This document shows, piece after piece, positions 19,301-27,385 of a DNA stretch of 64,000 nt. This DNA comes from Brucella haematophila. GTDB lineage: Bacteria > Pseudomonadota > Alphaproteobacteria > Rhizobiales > Rhizobiaceae. The stretch's first letter is position 1; each line of letters begins with the position of its first letter. The DNA lies in NCBI RefSeq assembly GCF_005938105.1, contig NZ_VCPE01000005.1, positions 1 through 64,000 of the forward strand. The letters run 5' to 3'. Made by a program: the position numbers and the translations under genes. The notes below the pieces were generated by a model. It was not told where the DNA came from. It made no database searches and saw nothing but the letters and a program-made list of their open reading frames with translations.

Positions 19301-19432
19301 ATCAAGCGCGCTGACATTCCGGGCAAGGGCACATATTACCGTGTCCGCGTTCAGGCTGGTTCGCGTGACGACGCCAATGCGCTGTGCGGTCGCTTGAAGT
19401 CGGCTGGTGGCAGCTGCCTTGTAACGCGCTGA
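16334..19432 (+). CDS. Giant SPOR-domain protein with acidic cytoplasmic region
   Basis: 1032 residues. Residues 1-685 are highly acidic and low in complexity (many E, D, Q, A, Y; repeated EPEP, DDDFSFDDDFSFDAA, EDDFGFEPSGD). One membrane segment follows at about 692-712 (GLILASVAGAVVLLGGIGYHFM). Then comes a roughly 240-residue Pro/Ala/Gln-rich periplasmic linker and a C-terminal SPOR domain (about 950-1032, GGYFIQIASQPSAELAQ to GGSCLVTR). SPOR domains bind denuded glycan strands at septa, so a cell-division or envelope role is likely. The gene sits between argS and nagZ, the conserved alphaproteobacterial position. It ends in a terminator. Confidence 0.9.
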   Translation: MTDSSANPRNYGERPLHEDDPLMELSRIVDFGTPQGDHSAWNERQSHDRPEPDFDSALDLERELLGGFDDYAQPASHSQPVEPEPEVAQDQRYSEQYYRGAEPLVHEEDLASALEEELDLHLDNGTSVPAPELDDFEDVERTEPVQQFDYADYSSARDSYGDPYAAAQSSAYDNHESPDSAQGGHAADHGAYDPTIYQPAIEPHEESYLTQTAQSRDWNVQAVEPATPSYGAEPAHQSMSLEDELENLLFGDEPQPASANDSAYGYQPEPVSYAPQAAAYEPEQAVSYASASDHAYAAEEEPEPAFDDFQLDELHLDEQAFEQPHQPVEAAAPAQEAVARTEPSGYPYYTRGNFASGVVAQIPTATAQAASEAEAPYAASSAFVGSEQASNEVAAQDDDFSFDDDFSFDAAAFSATTAAEGTDDDLSDLDELSLSEDDFGFEPSGDYSESEVLKATDEELLGGDDFFNEDDLDLHDDNSAAIAAPAYAHAVLSDEDYRPTTSMPHFATAQQAASAPAPDVETLSVAENKVEQTHSLDLPEVNYGEEETAAGRGDLEAEFAEVFNTVGVDELNTPSEAQSEADKAFEDIFRESASSYLPNAGVAAGATAAGLGAAVAAAATSYGRPQPRQTGDYNAGEQAGSEDDFYNHWAAQGAQTVEGGDYGARAAMQPEDDLGKASEAYRNRPVRGRRGLILASVAGAVVLLGGIGYHFMGGGSQEPVVIHADNQPIKMQPENPGGATVPNQDKAVYDRVAGTLPNNPEQKSLITSGEEPVDISGTDDNEAMSDTPDSSAENGQANTVAQNGQNAQESAPLIQPREVETMIVRPDGTIMQPERAPEPAAPQTANNAAAQPSAPAGGDEIAAIASGSALPAPSATAPQAQQPAAQAPVAQAPAAETPRLPARAPVVPSRPAEQPVNIVGNVPQRTQTAAPAAAAPAANQQVASAAGGAAGAGGYFIQIASQPSAELAQKSYANMAQKYANVIGGRGVDIKRADIPGKGTYYRVRVQAGSRDDANALCGRLKSAGGSCLVTR

Positions 19433-19454
19433 GCCATAACAACAGACTTAGAAC

Positions 19455-19478
19455 AGGGCGGCTTGAGCCGCCCTTTTC
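19455..19478 (+). terminator. Terminator after the SPOR gene
   Basis: Stem 19455-19463 with 19466-19474 (AGGGCGGCT/AGCCGCCCT) followed by TTTTC. The loop is only TG if fully paired, so the closing pairs are probably open. Confidence 0.75.
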
Positions 19479-19552
19479 ATATGCACTATCGAGCGCATGG
19501 AATTTTCGTTAGAACAGTTCTCTAAGTTGCGGAAAATACGAGGGATATTCGC

Positions 19553-20572
19553 ATGAAACAGTGCAAGGCATGGATTGCCGGTGTGTCGGGTACGAAGCTT
19601 ACGCCGGATGAGGTTGCCTTTTTCCGCGATGAAAGGCCTTGGGGCTTCATTCTGTTCGCCCGCAATGTCGAAAGTCTTGAACAGGTTGCAGAGTTGACCG
19701 CGCATATGCGCGATGTGACGGGCCGCGATCAGACGCCGGTTTTCATCGATCAGGAAGGCGGGCGCGTGCAGCGTCTGCGTCCGCCGCTAGTGCCGAATTA
19801 TCCATCCGCTGGAGAAATTGGCGCGATCTTTGCACGCGACCGCGAAGCGGGCCTGCGTGCCGCATGGCTGCATGCTCGTTTGCATGCCTTCGATCTGCTG
19901 AAGGTCGGCGTCACCTCCGACTGCTTACCGGTTCTCGATGTGCCCGTCGAGGGCGCGCATGATGTGATTGGCGCACGCGCTTATTCCAAGAACCCGCATG
20001 CGGTTGCCGAGATGGGCCGTGCCGCTGCCGAGGGCCTGCTGGCGGGCGGTGTGTTGCCGGTGATGAAACACATGCCGGGCCATGGCCGCGCCTTCGCGGA
20101 TACCCATAAGGAACTGGCCCGTGTAAGCGCGCCGCTGAGCGAATTGCTGGCGCATGATTTCGTGCCGTTCAAGGCGCTGAATGATTTGCCCATGGCCATG
20201 ACGGCGCATGTCGTTTTCGATGCGCTGGACCCAAAGCGTCCGTCCACTTTGTCGCCGACCGTGATCAACACGATCATTCGTGAAGTGATTCAGTTCGACG
20301 GTCTGATCATGAGCGACGATATTTCGATGAAGGCGCTTTCGGGTGAACTGGGCGACATTGCCGACGGAATCATCGGTGCGGGCTGCGACATCGTTCTTTA
20401 TTGCGCAGGCGTGATGGAAGAGCTGGTGCAGGTTGCTGCCCGCGTGCCAGTGCTCGAAGGCAAATCGAAGCGCCGCGCCGATCTGGCCGAAGTCTATGCA
20501 GGTGATCCGGACCTTTCGGATGAGGCTGAACTGCGCGCCGAATTCAATGGCATGTTCGAAGCGATAGCGTAA
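19553..20572 (+). CDS. nagZ: Beta-N-acetylhexosaminidase NagZ
   Basis: 339 residues, glycoside hydrolase family 3. The signature KHMPGHGRAFADTHKEL (about 172-188) carries the mobile-loop His general acid/base. MSDDISMKAL (about 252-261) carries the nucleophilic Asp. It removes GlcNAc from muropeptides in the cytoplasm during peptidoglycan recycling. There is no signal peptide, as expected. It precedes scpA by about 90 bases in a conserved nagZ-scpA-scpB-tat order. Confidence 0.94.
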   Translation: MKQCKAWIAGVSGTKLTPDEVAFFRDERPWGFILFARNVESLEQVAELTAHMRDVTGRDQTPVFIDQEGGRVQRLRPPLVPNYPSAGEIGAIFARDREAGLRAAWLHARLHAFDLLKVGVTSDCLPVLDVPVEGAHDVIGARAYSKNPHAVAEMGRAAAEGLLAGGVLPVMKHMPGHGRAFADTHKELARVSAPLSELLAHDFVPFKALNDLPMAMTAHVVFDALDPKRPSTLSPTVINTIIREVIQFDGLIMSDDISMKALSGELGDIADGIIGAGCDIVLYCAGVMEELVQVAARVPVLEGKSKRRADLAEVYAGDPDLSDEAELRAEFNGMFEAIA

Positions 20573-20659
20573 TCGTTAAAACTTGGTAAACTAGAGTTAT
20601 GCGTTGCCCGGCTTGTCCGGGCCGCGTGAGTGACGACTGCGCATCGAAGGGTTAGCGGC

Positions 20660-21514
20660 TTGGCAGCATCGGGAACCAACACAGACGGAAAAGACGGCAC
20701 GCTCGTGCCGATGGATTCGCTGTGGCAAAGCGATGCCGAAAGAGCTTTAAGCGAGCCATCATTGCTGATTGACGTGCAGGGTTTTGAAGGCCCGCTCGAT
20801 CTTCTTCTGCATCTGGCACGCAACCAGCGTGTCGATCTGGCGCGTATTTCCGTTCTGGCGCTGGCCGAGCAATATCTCGAATTCGTCGAGCGAGCCAGGG
20901 CAGTCCGGCTCGAGCTTGCCGCCGATTATCTGGTGATGGCGGCGTGGCTCGCTTACCTCAAATCCAAGCTGCTTATTCCCAAGCAGCAGGGTGACGATGG
21001 CGAGACCGGCGAGGAACTTGCAGCATCCTTGCAATTCCGCCTGAAAAGGCTGGAAGCAATGCGCGATGCCGCAGCCGCTCTGGTCAATCGCAACCGGCTG
21101 GGGCGCGATGTCTTTGCACGCGGCATGCCGGAAGTGGTGATGGTCGACCGCGCCAGCCAGTTTTCCGCAACACTCTACGATCTTCTGACGGCCTATGCCT
21201 CGCAGCGCCAGCGGCAGGCGGTGTCTCATGTTCAGATTACCAAGCGCTCCGTTTGGTCACTGCAGGAGGCGCGGGTCGCACTGGTGCGTCTGATGGGCGG
21301 TGATATCGAAGACTGGATTTCGCTCGACCGTTTTCTGATCGACTATGCGCTGTCGCCGCAGGAGAGGGCTTCGGCGCTGGCAAGCTCGTTCGCCGCCAGT
21401 CTGGAACTGGTACGGGAGGGCAAGCTGGAAGTCCGCCAGAATGCGCCATTCGAGCCGATTTATATGCGGGCCAAGCCCGGTTTAAGCGAATTTGACGAGG
21501 ACGAGGATGTCTGA
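20660..21514 (+). CDS. scpA: Segregation and condensation protein A
   Basis: About 284 residues of the ScpA/kleisin family. The N-terminal domain that binds the SMC neck is FEGPLDLLLHLARNQRVDLA. A helical middle (LAADYLVMAAWLAYLKSKLLIP) and the winged-helix C-terminus follow. It bridges the SMC heads in the condensin complex. The start is uncertain: TTG 20660 has an AAGGG site eight bases upstream and is used here; GTG 20630 and ATG 20711 are alternatives. It overlaps scpB by 8 bases. Confidence 0.92.
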   Translation: MAASGTNTDGKDGTLVPMDSLWQSDAERALSEPSLLIDVQGFEGPLDLLLHLARNQRVDLARISVLALAEQYLEFVERARAVRLELAADYLVMAAWLAYLKSKLLIPKQQGDDGETGEELAASLQFRLKRLEAMRDAAAALVNRNRLGRDVFARGMPEVVMVDRASQFSATLYDLLTAYASQRQRQAVSHVQITKRSVWSLQEARVALVRLMGGDIEDWISLDRFLIDYALSPQERASALASSFAASLELVREGKLEVRQNAPFEPIYMRAKPGLSEFDEDEDV

Positions 21515-22223
21515 GGCGGAACGCCAGCTGGCGGAATTCGATATGGATGATGAATTTGAGGAAGCACAGCTTCCGGCAAGTGGGCTGGCTGATCTGGCCC
21601 GCATTGTCGAAGCAATCATTTTTGCTTCCGCTGAACCGGTGTCTGAGCGCGCACTTCAGGAGCGTTTGCCGCCCAGGGCCGAGCTTGCGCCGATTTTGCA
21701 GCATCTCCAGAAGGTTTATGAGTCGCGCGGCGTGCATCTCGTGCAGGTCGGCGCCGCCTGGGCGTTCCGCACCGCGCCGGATCTGGCCTTCCTGATGAGC
21801 CGCGAGGCGGTGCAGCAGCGCAAGCTGTCGCGCGCCGCAATGGAAGTGCTGGCGATCATTGCCTATCACCAGCCAGTCACACGCGCTGAACTGGAAGACA
21901 TTCGTGGCGTCGAAACCTCCAAAGGCACGCTCGATGTGCTGATGGAAACGGGCTGGATCAAGCTGCGCGGACGTCGCCGCACGCCGGGCCGTCCGGTGAC
22001 ATATGGCACGACGGAATCGTTCCTCGACCATTTTGGACTGCCGGAAATCCGCGATCTTCCGGGGCTGGAAGAATTGCGCGGGGCAGGGCTTCTGTCCGCC
22101 CGCATGCCTTCAAGCTTTGCTGTTCCGGTGCCGAATATCGACCCGGATGAACTGACGGATGACGAAGAGCCGCTTGAGGATATCGATCTCGAAGACCTTG
22201 GTTTGCTGGCCCCCAAGGGATAA
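21507..22223 (+). CDS. scpB: Segregation and condensation protein B
   Basis: 238 residues. It has two winged-helix domains (IVEAIIFASAEPVSERALQE; AAMEVLAIIAYHQPVTRAELEDIRGV, with GWIKLRGRRRTPGRPVTYGTT). The acidic tail ends DDEEPLEDIDLEDLGLLAPKG. The ScpB dimer binds ScpA in the SMC complex. The ATG lies inside the scpA 3' end behind GACGAGG, so translation is coupled. Confidence 0.94.
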   Translation: MSEAERQLAEFDMDDEFEEAQLPASGLADLARIVEAIIFASAEPVSERALQERLPPRAELAPILQHLQKVYESRGVHLVQVGAAWAFRTAPDLAFLMSREAVQQRKLSRAAMEVLAIIAYHQPVTRAELEDIRGVETSKGTLDVLMETGWIKLRGRRRTPGRPVTYGTTESFLDHFGLPEIRDLPGLEELRGAGLLSARMPSSFAVPVPNIDPDELTDDEEPLEDIDLEDLGLLAPKG

Positions 22224-22406
22224 GTCAGCGATCGACTTTCCTATGATCCACAATTTGCTGCACATAAAGAGGACACATGCGACGAATAAAATCGTCACAT
22301 CTGCCTTCACAGCTATACTTCCGTTTGAAAGATTGCTTGAAAGCGCTTAAATCACTATCGACATTGCAGGAACAGGCTGCGCTTAAGCGGCGATGAGAGG
22401 AATGAA

Positions 22407-22637
22407 ATGGGTAGCTTTTCCATCTGGCACTGGCTGATCGTTCTAGCGGTTGTGCTGCTTCTTTTTGGCCGCGGCAAGATTCCCGAGCTGATGGGTGATG
22501 TTGCCAAGGGCATCAAGAACTTCAAGCAGGGCATGAACGACGAAGACGCCGCCAAGGACGCCCGGGACGACGGTCGCACGATCGACGCCAAGGCGGAAGA
22601 AACCGTCAACGACGTCAAGAAAACCACCAAGTCCTGA
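22407..22637 (+). CDS. tatA: Sec-independent translocase protein TatA
   Basis: 76 residues: one N-terminal membrane helix ([15 protein letters not shown]), the [21 protein letters not shown] amphipathic helix with the conserved Phe-Gly hinge, and a charged tail. TatA oligomers form the pore of the twin-arginine pathway. GAGAGGA lies seven bases upstream. It is the first gene of tatABC. Confidence 0.95.
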   Translation: MGSFSIWHWLIVLAVVLLLFGRGKIPELMGDVAKGIKNFKQGMNDEDAAKDARDDGRTIDAKAEETVNDVKKTTKS

Positions 22638-22751
22638 TCTATCGGATCAAGAATGCTGCGTGTCAAAACGGATACGCAGCATGTTTGCCATCTGTAATAG
22701 TGCGGTTTTCCGCCGAAAGACGGGACACGCGCGCAGTGCGCGGGGTATAAA

Positions 22752-23438
22752 ATGCTCGATGTCGGTTGGTCTGAATTGCTGGTCATTGCGATCGTGATGA
22801 TCGTTGTCGTCGGCCCCAAGGATTTGCCGAAGATGCTTAGAGCCTTCGGTAAGGCGACTGCGCGCATGCGCGCCACAGCCAATGAGTTTCGCAACCAGTT
22901 CAACGAAGCCTTGAAAGAGGCGGAGCTGGAAGACGTCAAGAATATCATCGACGAAACGCGCAAGCTCGATCCGCGCTCCAAGCTTACGCAGGTTTTCGAT
23001 CCGATTCGAAGTGCAGGTGAAGACCTGAAGTCGAGCATCAAATCCTCGACCTCCATGTCTCCGGCGACACCCGATACGGTTGCAGAAGTGACCACGCCGG
23101 TCGACGCAAGCGGAACGCCTGTTCCTGTAGCAGCGCCTGCTCAGGCTGAAGCTGTTGCAGAAAAGCCTGCAAAGGCCCCACGCGCTCCACGCAAGACAGC
23201 AGCAAAAGCAGCGCCTAAAGCTGCTGTGGCGAAGGCCGAACCCGCTGCGCCGAAGGCTGTAAAGGCCGCGACGGCAAAGCCTGCTGCCGCCAAAACGGCT
23301 GCTCCCAAAACGGTTGCGGCAAAACCCGCACCGAAGAAAGTTGCTCCGGTTAAAACAGCGGACGCATCCAAGCCAGCTGCCGACAAGGCGGTTGCTCCTG
23401 CCAAGAAGACCACCAAGAAGACAGGAACCAAAGCGTGA
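22752..23438 (+). CDS. tatB: Sec-independent translocase protein TatB
   Basis: 228 residues. MLDVGWSELLVIAIVMIVVVGPKDLP is a TatB-type membrane helix, with Glu at the position typical of TatB. An amphipathic helix (LRAFGKATARMRATANEFRNQF) follows. The C-terminal 110 residues are a Lys/Ala/Pro-rich low-complexity tail (repeats of KAAPKAA, AKPAA, KTA) much longer than in E. coli (171 total). TatB with TatC forms the substrate receptor. It overlaps tatC in GTGA. Confidence 0.94.
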   Translation: MLDVGWSELLVIAIVMIVVVGPKDLPKMLRAFGKATARMRATANEFRNQFNEALKEAELEDVKNIIDETRKLDPRSKLTQVFDPIRSAGEDLKSSIKSSTSMSPATPDTVAEVTTPVDASGTPVPVAAPAQAEAVAEKPAKAPRAPRKTAAKAAPKAAVAKAEPAAPKAVKAATAKPAAAKTAAPKTVAAKPAPKKVAPVKTADASKPAADKAVAPAKKTTKKTGTKA

Positions 23439-24259
23439 CCCGTGACGAGGATGAAATCGAGCAGAGCTCAGCGCCCTTGCTTGAACACCTGATCGAACTG
23501 CGCCGCCGCCTTATCTGGGCAATCCTGGCATTTTTCGTGGCATTTGCAGTTTGCTTCGCATTCGCAAAGCACCTTTTCAATCTGCTTGTCGTGCCCTACC
23601 AGTGGGCGATCGACTGGGCAGGTATGGATCGTTCCAAGGCGGAGCTGATCTATACCGCGCCGCAGGAGTTCTTCTTCACGCAGGTGAAGGTGGCGATGTT
23701 CGGCGGTATCGTGCTCGCTTTCCCGATCATTGCAGCACAGATCTACAAGTTCGTCGCGCCGGGGCTCTATAAGCATGAGCGTATGGCATTTCTGCCGTTC
23801 CTCATCGCATCGCCGATCTTGTTCCTGCTCGGCGGCGCGCTCGTCTATTTCTTCTTCACCCCGATGGTAATGTGGTTCTTTCTGGCCATGCAGCAGTCGG
23901 GTGGCGGCGGCGAAGTGCAGATTTCGCTTTTGCCGAAGGTGTCCGAATATCTGAGCCTCATCATGACGCTCATTTTCGCTTTCGGTCTGGTTTTCCAGTT
24001 GCCGGTCGTCACAAGCCTCATGGCGCGTGTTGGTCTCGTGACTTCGGCTGGCCTGAAGGACAAGCGTAAATATGCGATTGTGATTGCCTTCATCGTGGCG
24101 GCTGTTCTGACACCGCCCGATCCAGCGAGCCAGATCGGTCTTGCCTTGCCGACGATCCTTCTCTACGAGATTTCCATTATCGTGGCTCGTATGATCGAGA
24201 AGAAGCGCGACGAAGCAGAGAACGCAAAAGACGCTGAAAACGACACTTCTTCCTCCTGA
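23435..24259 (+). CDS. tatC: Sec-independent translocase protein TatC
   Basis: 274 residues with six membrane segments (e.g. [57 protein letters not shown]). The N-terminal [13 protein letters not shown] motif recognises the twin-arginine signal, and the conserved periplasmic loop [14 protein letters not shown] is present. It starts with GTG overlapping the tatB stop. The C-terminal tail is charged. Confidence 0.96.
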   Translation: MTRDEDEIEQSSAPLLEHLIELRRRLIWAILAFFVAFAVCFAFAKHLFNLLVVPYQWAIDWAGMDRSKAELIYTAPQEFFFTQVKVAMFGGIVLAFPIIAAQIYKFVAPGLYKHERMAFLPFLIASPILFLLGGALVYFFFTPMVMWFFLAMQQSGGGGEVQISLLPKVSEYLSLIMTLIFAFGLVFQLPVVTSLMARVGLVTSAGLKDKRKYAIVIAFIVAAVLTPPDPASQIGLALPTILLYEISIIVARMIEKKRDEAENAKDAENDTSSS

Positions 24260-24333
24260 TCGTAAACTACGATTTCCGCTGGCCGCAGTCTTTGCGGCCC
24301 GCTTCTGTTCAATTTCACGAAACGGCTTTTCCC

Positions 24334-25617
24334 ATGCTCGACATCAAATGGATTCGCGAAAACCCTGAAGACCTCGACAAGGCGCTTGCAAAGCGCGGGG
24401 CAGGGCCGCTCTCGTCCGAACTGATCGCGCTCGACGAAAAGCGCCGTGAAAATGTCGGCAAGGTTCAGGCTGCGCAGGAACGCCGCAATGCTGCTTCGAA
24501 GGAAATCGGCAAGGCGATGGCTGAAAAAGATGCCGCCACCGCCGACAAGCTGAAAGCGGAAGTCAGCGAACTCAAGAATTTTCTTGCTGAGGCCGAGGAA
24601 GAAGAGCGTCGTCTGGTCAAGGAATTGAACGACGCGCTGTCGACTATTCCGAATGTTCCGCTTGGCGATGTGCCGCTTGGCAAGGACGAAGCCGATAATG
24701 TCGAGGTTCGTCGCGTCGGCAATCAGCGCAACTTCTCTTTCCAACCGAAAGAGCATTATGAGTTGGGCGAAGCGCTCGGCATGATGGATTTCGAACGCGC
24801 GGCAAAAATCGCCGGTGCGCGCTTCACCATCCTGAAGGGCGGTCTGGCGCGTCTGGAACGTGCGCTCGGCCAGTTCATGCTTGATCTGCACACGACCCAG
24901 CACGGCTATACCGAAACCATGCCGCCGCTGATGGTGCGCGACGAGGCTGTTTATGGCACCGGCCAGTTGCCGAAATTCTCGGAAGACCTGTTCCGCACCA
25001 CCGACGGCCGTTGGCTGATTCCGACGGCGGAAGTGCCGCTGACTAATCTGGTTGCGGATGAAATCGTCGATGTGAAGACCCTGCCGCAGCGCTATACGGC
25101 GCTGACGCCTTGCTTCCGTTCGGAAGCGGGTTCCGCCGGTCGTGATACACGCGGCATGCTGCGCCAGCACCAGTTCCTGAAAGTGGAAATGGTGTCGATC
25201 ACCGATGCAGATAGCTCGGTTGCCGAACATGAACGCATGACGGCTTGCGCCGAAGAAGTGCTGAAGCGTCTTGAACTGCCGTTCCGCACTGTCGTGCTCT
25301 GCACTGGCGATATGGGCTTTGGCGCGCAGAAGACCTATGACATCGAAGTCTGGCTGCCGGGCCAGAACACCTATCGCGAAATCTCCAGCTGCTCGGTCTG
25401 CGGTGATTTCCAGGGTCGCCGCATGAACTCCCGCTATCGTCCGGAAGGCGAGAAGTCGACGCGCTTCGTCCACACCCTCAACGGGTCCGGCGTTGCCGTC
25501 GGTCGTGCGCTCATCGCTGTCATGGAAAATTACCAGCAGGAAGATGGCAGCATTCATATTCCTGAAGCATTGCAGCCATACATGGGCGGCCTCACGCGCA
25601 TTGAAAAGGCTGCGTGA
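24334..25617 (+). CDS. serS: Seryl-tRNA synthetase
   Basis: 427 residues, class II. The N-terminal coiled-coil arm (about 30-105) binds the tRNA-Ser variable arm. Motif 2 is in [20 protein letters not shown] and motif 3 in [37 protein letters not shown] is the canonical start; an in-frame upstream codon run is not conserved. It lies 75 bases after tatC and directly before surE. Confidence 0.97.
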   Translation: MLDIKWIRENPEDLDKALAKRGAGPLSSELIALDEKRRENVGKVQAAQERRNAASKEIGKAMAEKDAATADKLKAEVSELKNFLAEAEEEERRLVKELNDALSTIPNVPLGDVPLGKDEADNVEVRRVGNQRNFSFQPKEHYELGEALGMMDFERAAKIAGARFTILKGGLARLERALGQFMLDLHTTQHGYTETMPPLMVRDEAVYGTGQLPKFSEDLFRTTDGRWLIPTAEVPLTNLVADEIVDVKTLPQRYTALTPCFRSEAGSAGRDTRGMLRQHQFLKVEMVSITDADSSVAEHERMTACAEEVLKRLELPFRTVVLCTGDMGFGAQKTYDIEVWLPGQNTYREISSCSVCGDFQGRRMNSRYRPEGEKSTRFVHTLNGSGVAVGRALIAVMENYQQEDGSIHIPEALQPYMGGLTRIEKAA

Positions 25618-25652
25618 TTCAGGATTTCAACAATTAGGACAGGAGTGAAGAC

Positions 25653-26420
25653 GTGCGAATTTTGCTGACGAACGATGATGGTATCCACGCTGAAGGCCTC
25701 GCAGTTCTGGAGCGAATCGCACGACAGCTCTCGGACGATGTCTGGGTTGTTGCACCGGAAACCGACCAGAGTGGCCTTGCACATTCGCTGACCCTGTCGG
25801 AACCGCTGCGTCTGCGGCAGATCGACGACACCCATTTCGCACTGCGCGGCACGCCGACCGATTGTGTCATCATGGGTGTCCGTCACGTTCTGCCGGGCGC
25901 GCCGGACCTCATCCTGTCCGGCGTCAACTCCGGTGCGAATATTGCCGACGACGTGACCTATTCAGGCACTGTGGCCGGTGCGATGGAAGGCACGCTGCTC
26001 GGCATCCGCTCCATCGCCCTGTCGCAGGAATATGATTACGAAGGCGACCGCCGGATCGTTCCGTGGGAGACGGCTGAAACGCACGCACCGGATCTCATCC
26101 GCAAGCTGGTCGCTGCCGGTTGGCCGGAAGGCGTTCTGTTGAACCTCAATTTCCCGAATTGTGGTGCCGATGAAGTGCAGGGCACCCGCGTGACGGCACA
26201 GGGCAAGCTTAGCCACGATGCGCGTCTTGACGAGCGCCGCGACGGTCGCGGATTCCCGTATTTCTGGCTGCGTTTCGGTCGTGGCAAGGCCCCGGTCGCC
26301 GACGACAGCGATCTTGCAGCCATCCGTTCGGACTGCATCTCGGTCACGCCGTTGCACCTTGATCTCACCGCGCATAAGGTTCGTGCAGAACTGAGCGCTG
26401 CGCTTGGTCTTGAAGCTTGA
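25653..26420 (+). CDS. surE: 5'/3'-nucleotidase SurE
   Basis: 255 residues. The metal site is at the N-terminus ([17 protein letters not shown]8-D9), with the Ser of the [11 protein letters not shown] loop and the Asn of [22 protein letters not shown]. It dephosphorylates nucleoside monophosphates and short polyphosphates. The gene is GTG-initiated after an AGGAG site. Its end overlaps the ribosome-site region of pcm, the classical surE-pcm pair. Confidence 0.96.
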   Translation: MRILLTNDDGIHAEGLAVLERIARQLSDDVWVVAPETDQSGLAHSLTLSEPLRLRQIDDTHFALRGTPTDCVIMGVRHVLPGAPDLILSGVNSGANIADDVTYSGTVAGAMEGTLLGIRSIALSQEYDYEGDRRIVPWETAETHAPDLIRKLVAAGWPEGVLLNLNFPNCGADEVQGTRVTAQGKLSHDARLDERRDGRGFPYFWLRFGRGKAPVADDSDLAAIRSDCISVTPLHLDLTAHKVRAELSAALGLEA

Positions 26421-26433
26421 AGCGGGGGGAAGC

Positions 26434-27102
26434 ATGAGGCAGGCAACGTCTGAGCGGCCAAGGCTTTCGGACCGGGAAGGATTTGCATCCTTCGTCTTGC
26501 GCATGCGCGCGCGTGGCATTGATGATCCGCGCCTCTTTGCAGCCATTGAAGCAACACCACGCCAGAGCTTTCTTGCTTCGGCGTGGTCGCATCTGGCCTA
26601 TAGCACCCGCACAGCGCCGCTCGATTGCGGCGAATATATCGAAGGCATTGACGATCAGGCGCGTGTGCTGGCGGCGCTCAAGCTGGAGCCGGGTCATCGC
26701 GTGCTGGAAATCGGCACCGGTTCGGGCTTTACCGCCGCTGTCATGTCGTCGTTATCGGGCCGCGTGACGACGGTGGAACGTTATCGCAAACTTTGCGACC
26801 ACGCCTTGCAGCAGTTCGTTTCGCTCAAGCGCGAAAACATCATGGTCAAGCATGCCGATGGACGCCACGGCATGCCGGGCGGGCCGTTCGACCGAATCAT
26901 TCTCTGGCTGGCTTGCGAAGAAGTGCCGCGCCATTTTGTGGAGCTTCTCGCAACACACGGTGTACTCATCGCGCCGATCGGTCCCGGCGACGGCGAACAG
27001 ATCATGACGCGAATCTCGAAGGTCGGCAGTCGCTTCGAGCAGGAAAGCCTGATGGTTGTCCGCTATCAGCCCTTCATCGAAGGCGTTTCTTCGGTTCTTT
27101 AG
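26434..27102 (+). CDS. pcm: Protein-L-isoaspartate O-methyltransferase
   Basis: 222 residues. The SAM-binding loop LEIGTGSGF is at residues 91-99, preceded by the PCMT block TPRQSFLASAWSHLAYST. It methylates isoaspartyl residues to start repair of aged proteins. The active-site segment reads LDCGEYIEG where many PCMTs have a GQTIS-type loop, so a specialised subgroup is possible. The TAG stop is the first part of a palindromic repeat. An AGCGGGGGGA ribosome site precedes this ATG. Confidence 0.87.
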   Translation: MRQATSERPRLSDREGFASFVLRMRARGIDDPRLFAAIEATPRQSFLASAWSHLAYSTRTAPLDCGEYIEGIDDQARVLAALKLEPGHRVLEIGTGSGFTAAVMSSLSGRVTTVERYRKLCDHALQQFVSLKRENIMVKHADGRHGMPGGPFDRIILWLACEEVPRHFVELLATHGVLIAPIGPGDGEQIMTRISKVGSRFEQESLMVVRYQPFIEGVSSVL

Positions 27103-27200
27103 AGCACATCCCGAAAAGTGTGAAACGGTTTTCGGATGAGATGTGCGTTTCAATAAACATTTAGAGCGCCGATCTGATTGAATCAGATCGGCGCTCTAAA
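27101..27200. repeat. Composite palindromic repeat, family 2, copy 1
   Basis: Two adjacent hairpins. The left one spans about 27104-27147 (GCACATC...GATGTGC with CCGAAAA/TTTTCGG inner arms). The right one is a perfect 19-bp inverted repeat, 27161-27179 with 27181-27199, beginning TTAGAGCGCCGATCTGATT. The pcm stop codon TAG (27100-27102) overlaps the element. The right arm AATCAGATCGGCGCTCTAA recurs exactly at 36183-36222. Confidence 0.8.
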
Positions 27201-27385
27201 TCGCCATTTTCCCAAACTATAGTGCCATCCATTCCGGTTTTCGTCGGAAGGGTGGCTGCGCGCCAATGTTCGCTTATGGTGTTTAATTGGTGAATCTTTT
27301 TTCAAAGTTGGGTCGTTCTTAACCAGCGAGTAACATTAACGCGCTTTAATCGTCTTACTGAGTTTCGAGTATGGACGAGTTGAAC

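Noticed and set aside
24163-25557. 464-codon open frame on the minus strand
   Set aside because: Antisense to serS and the tatC end; no recognisable product.
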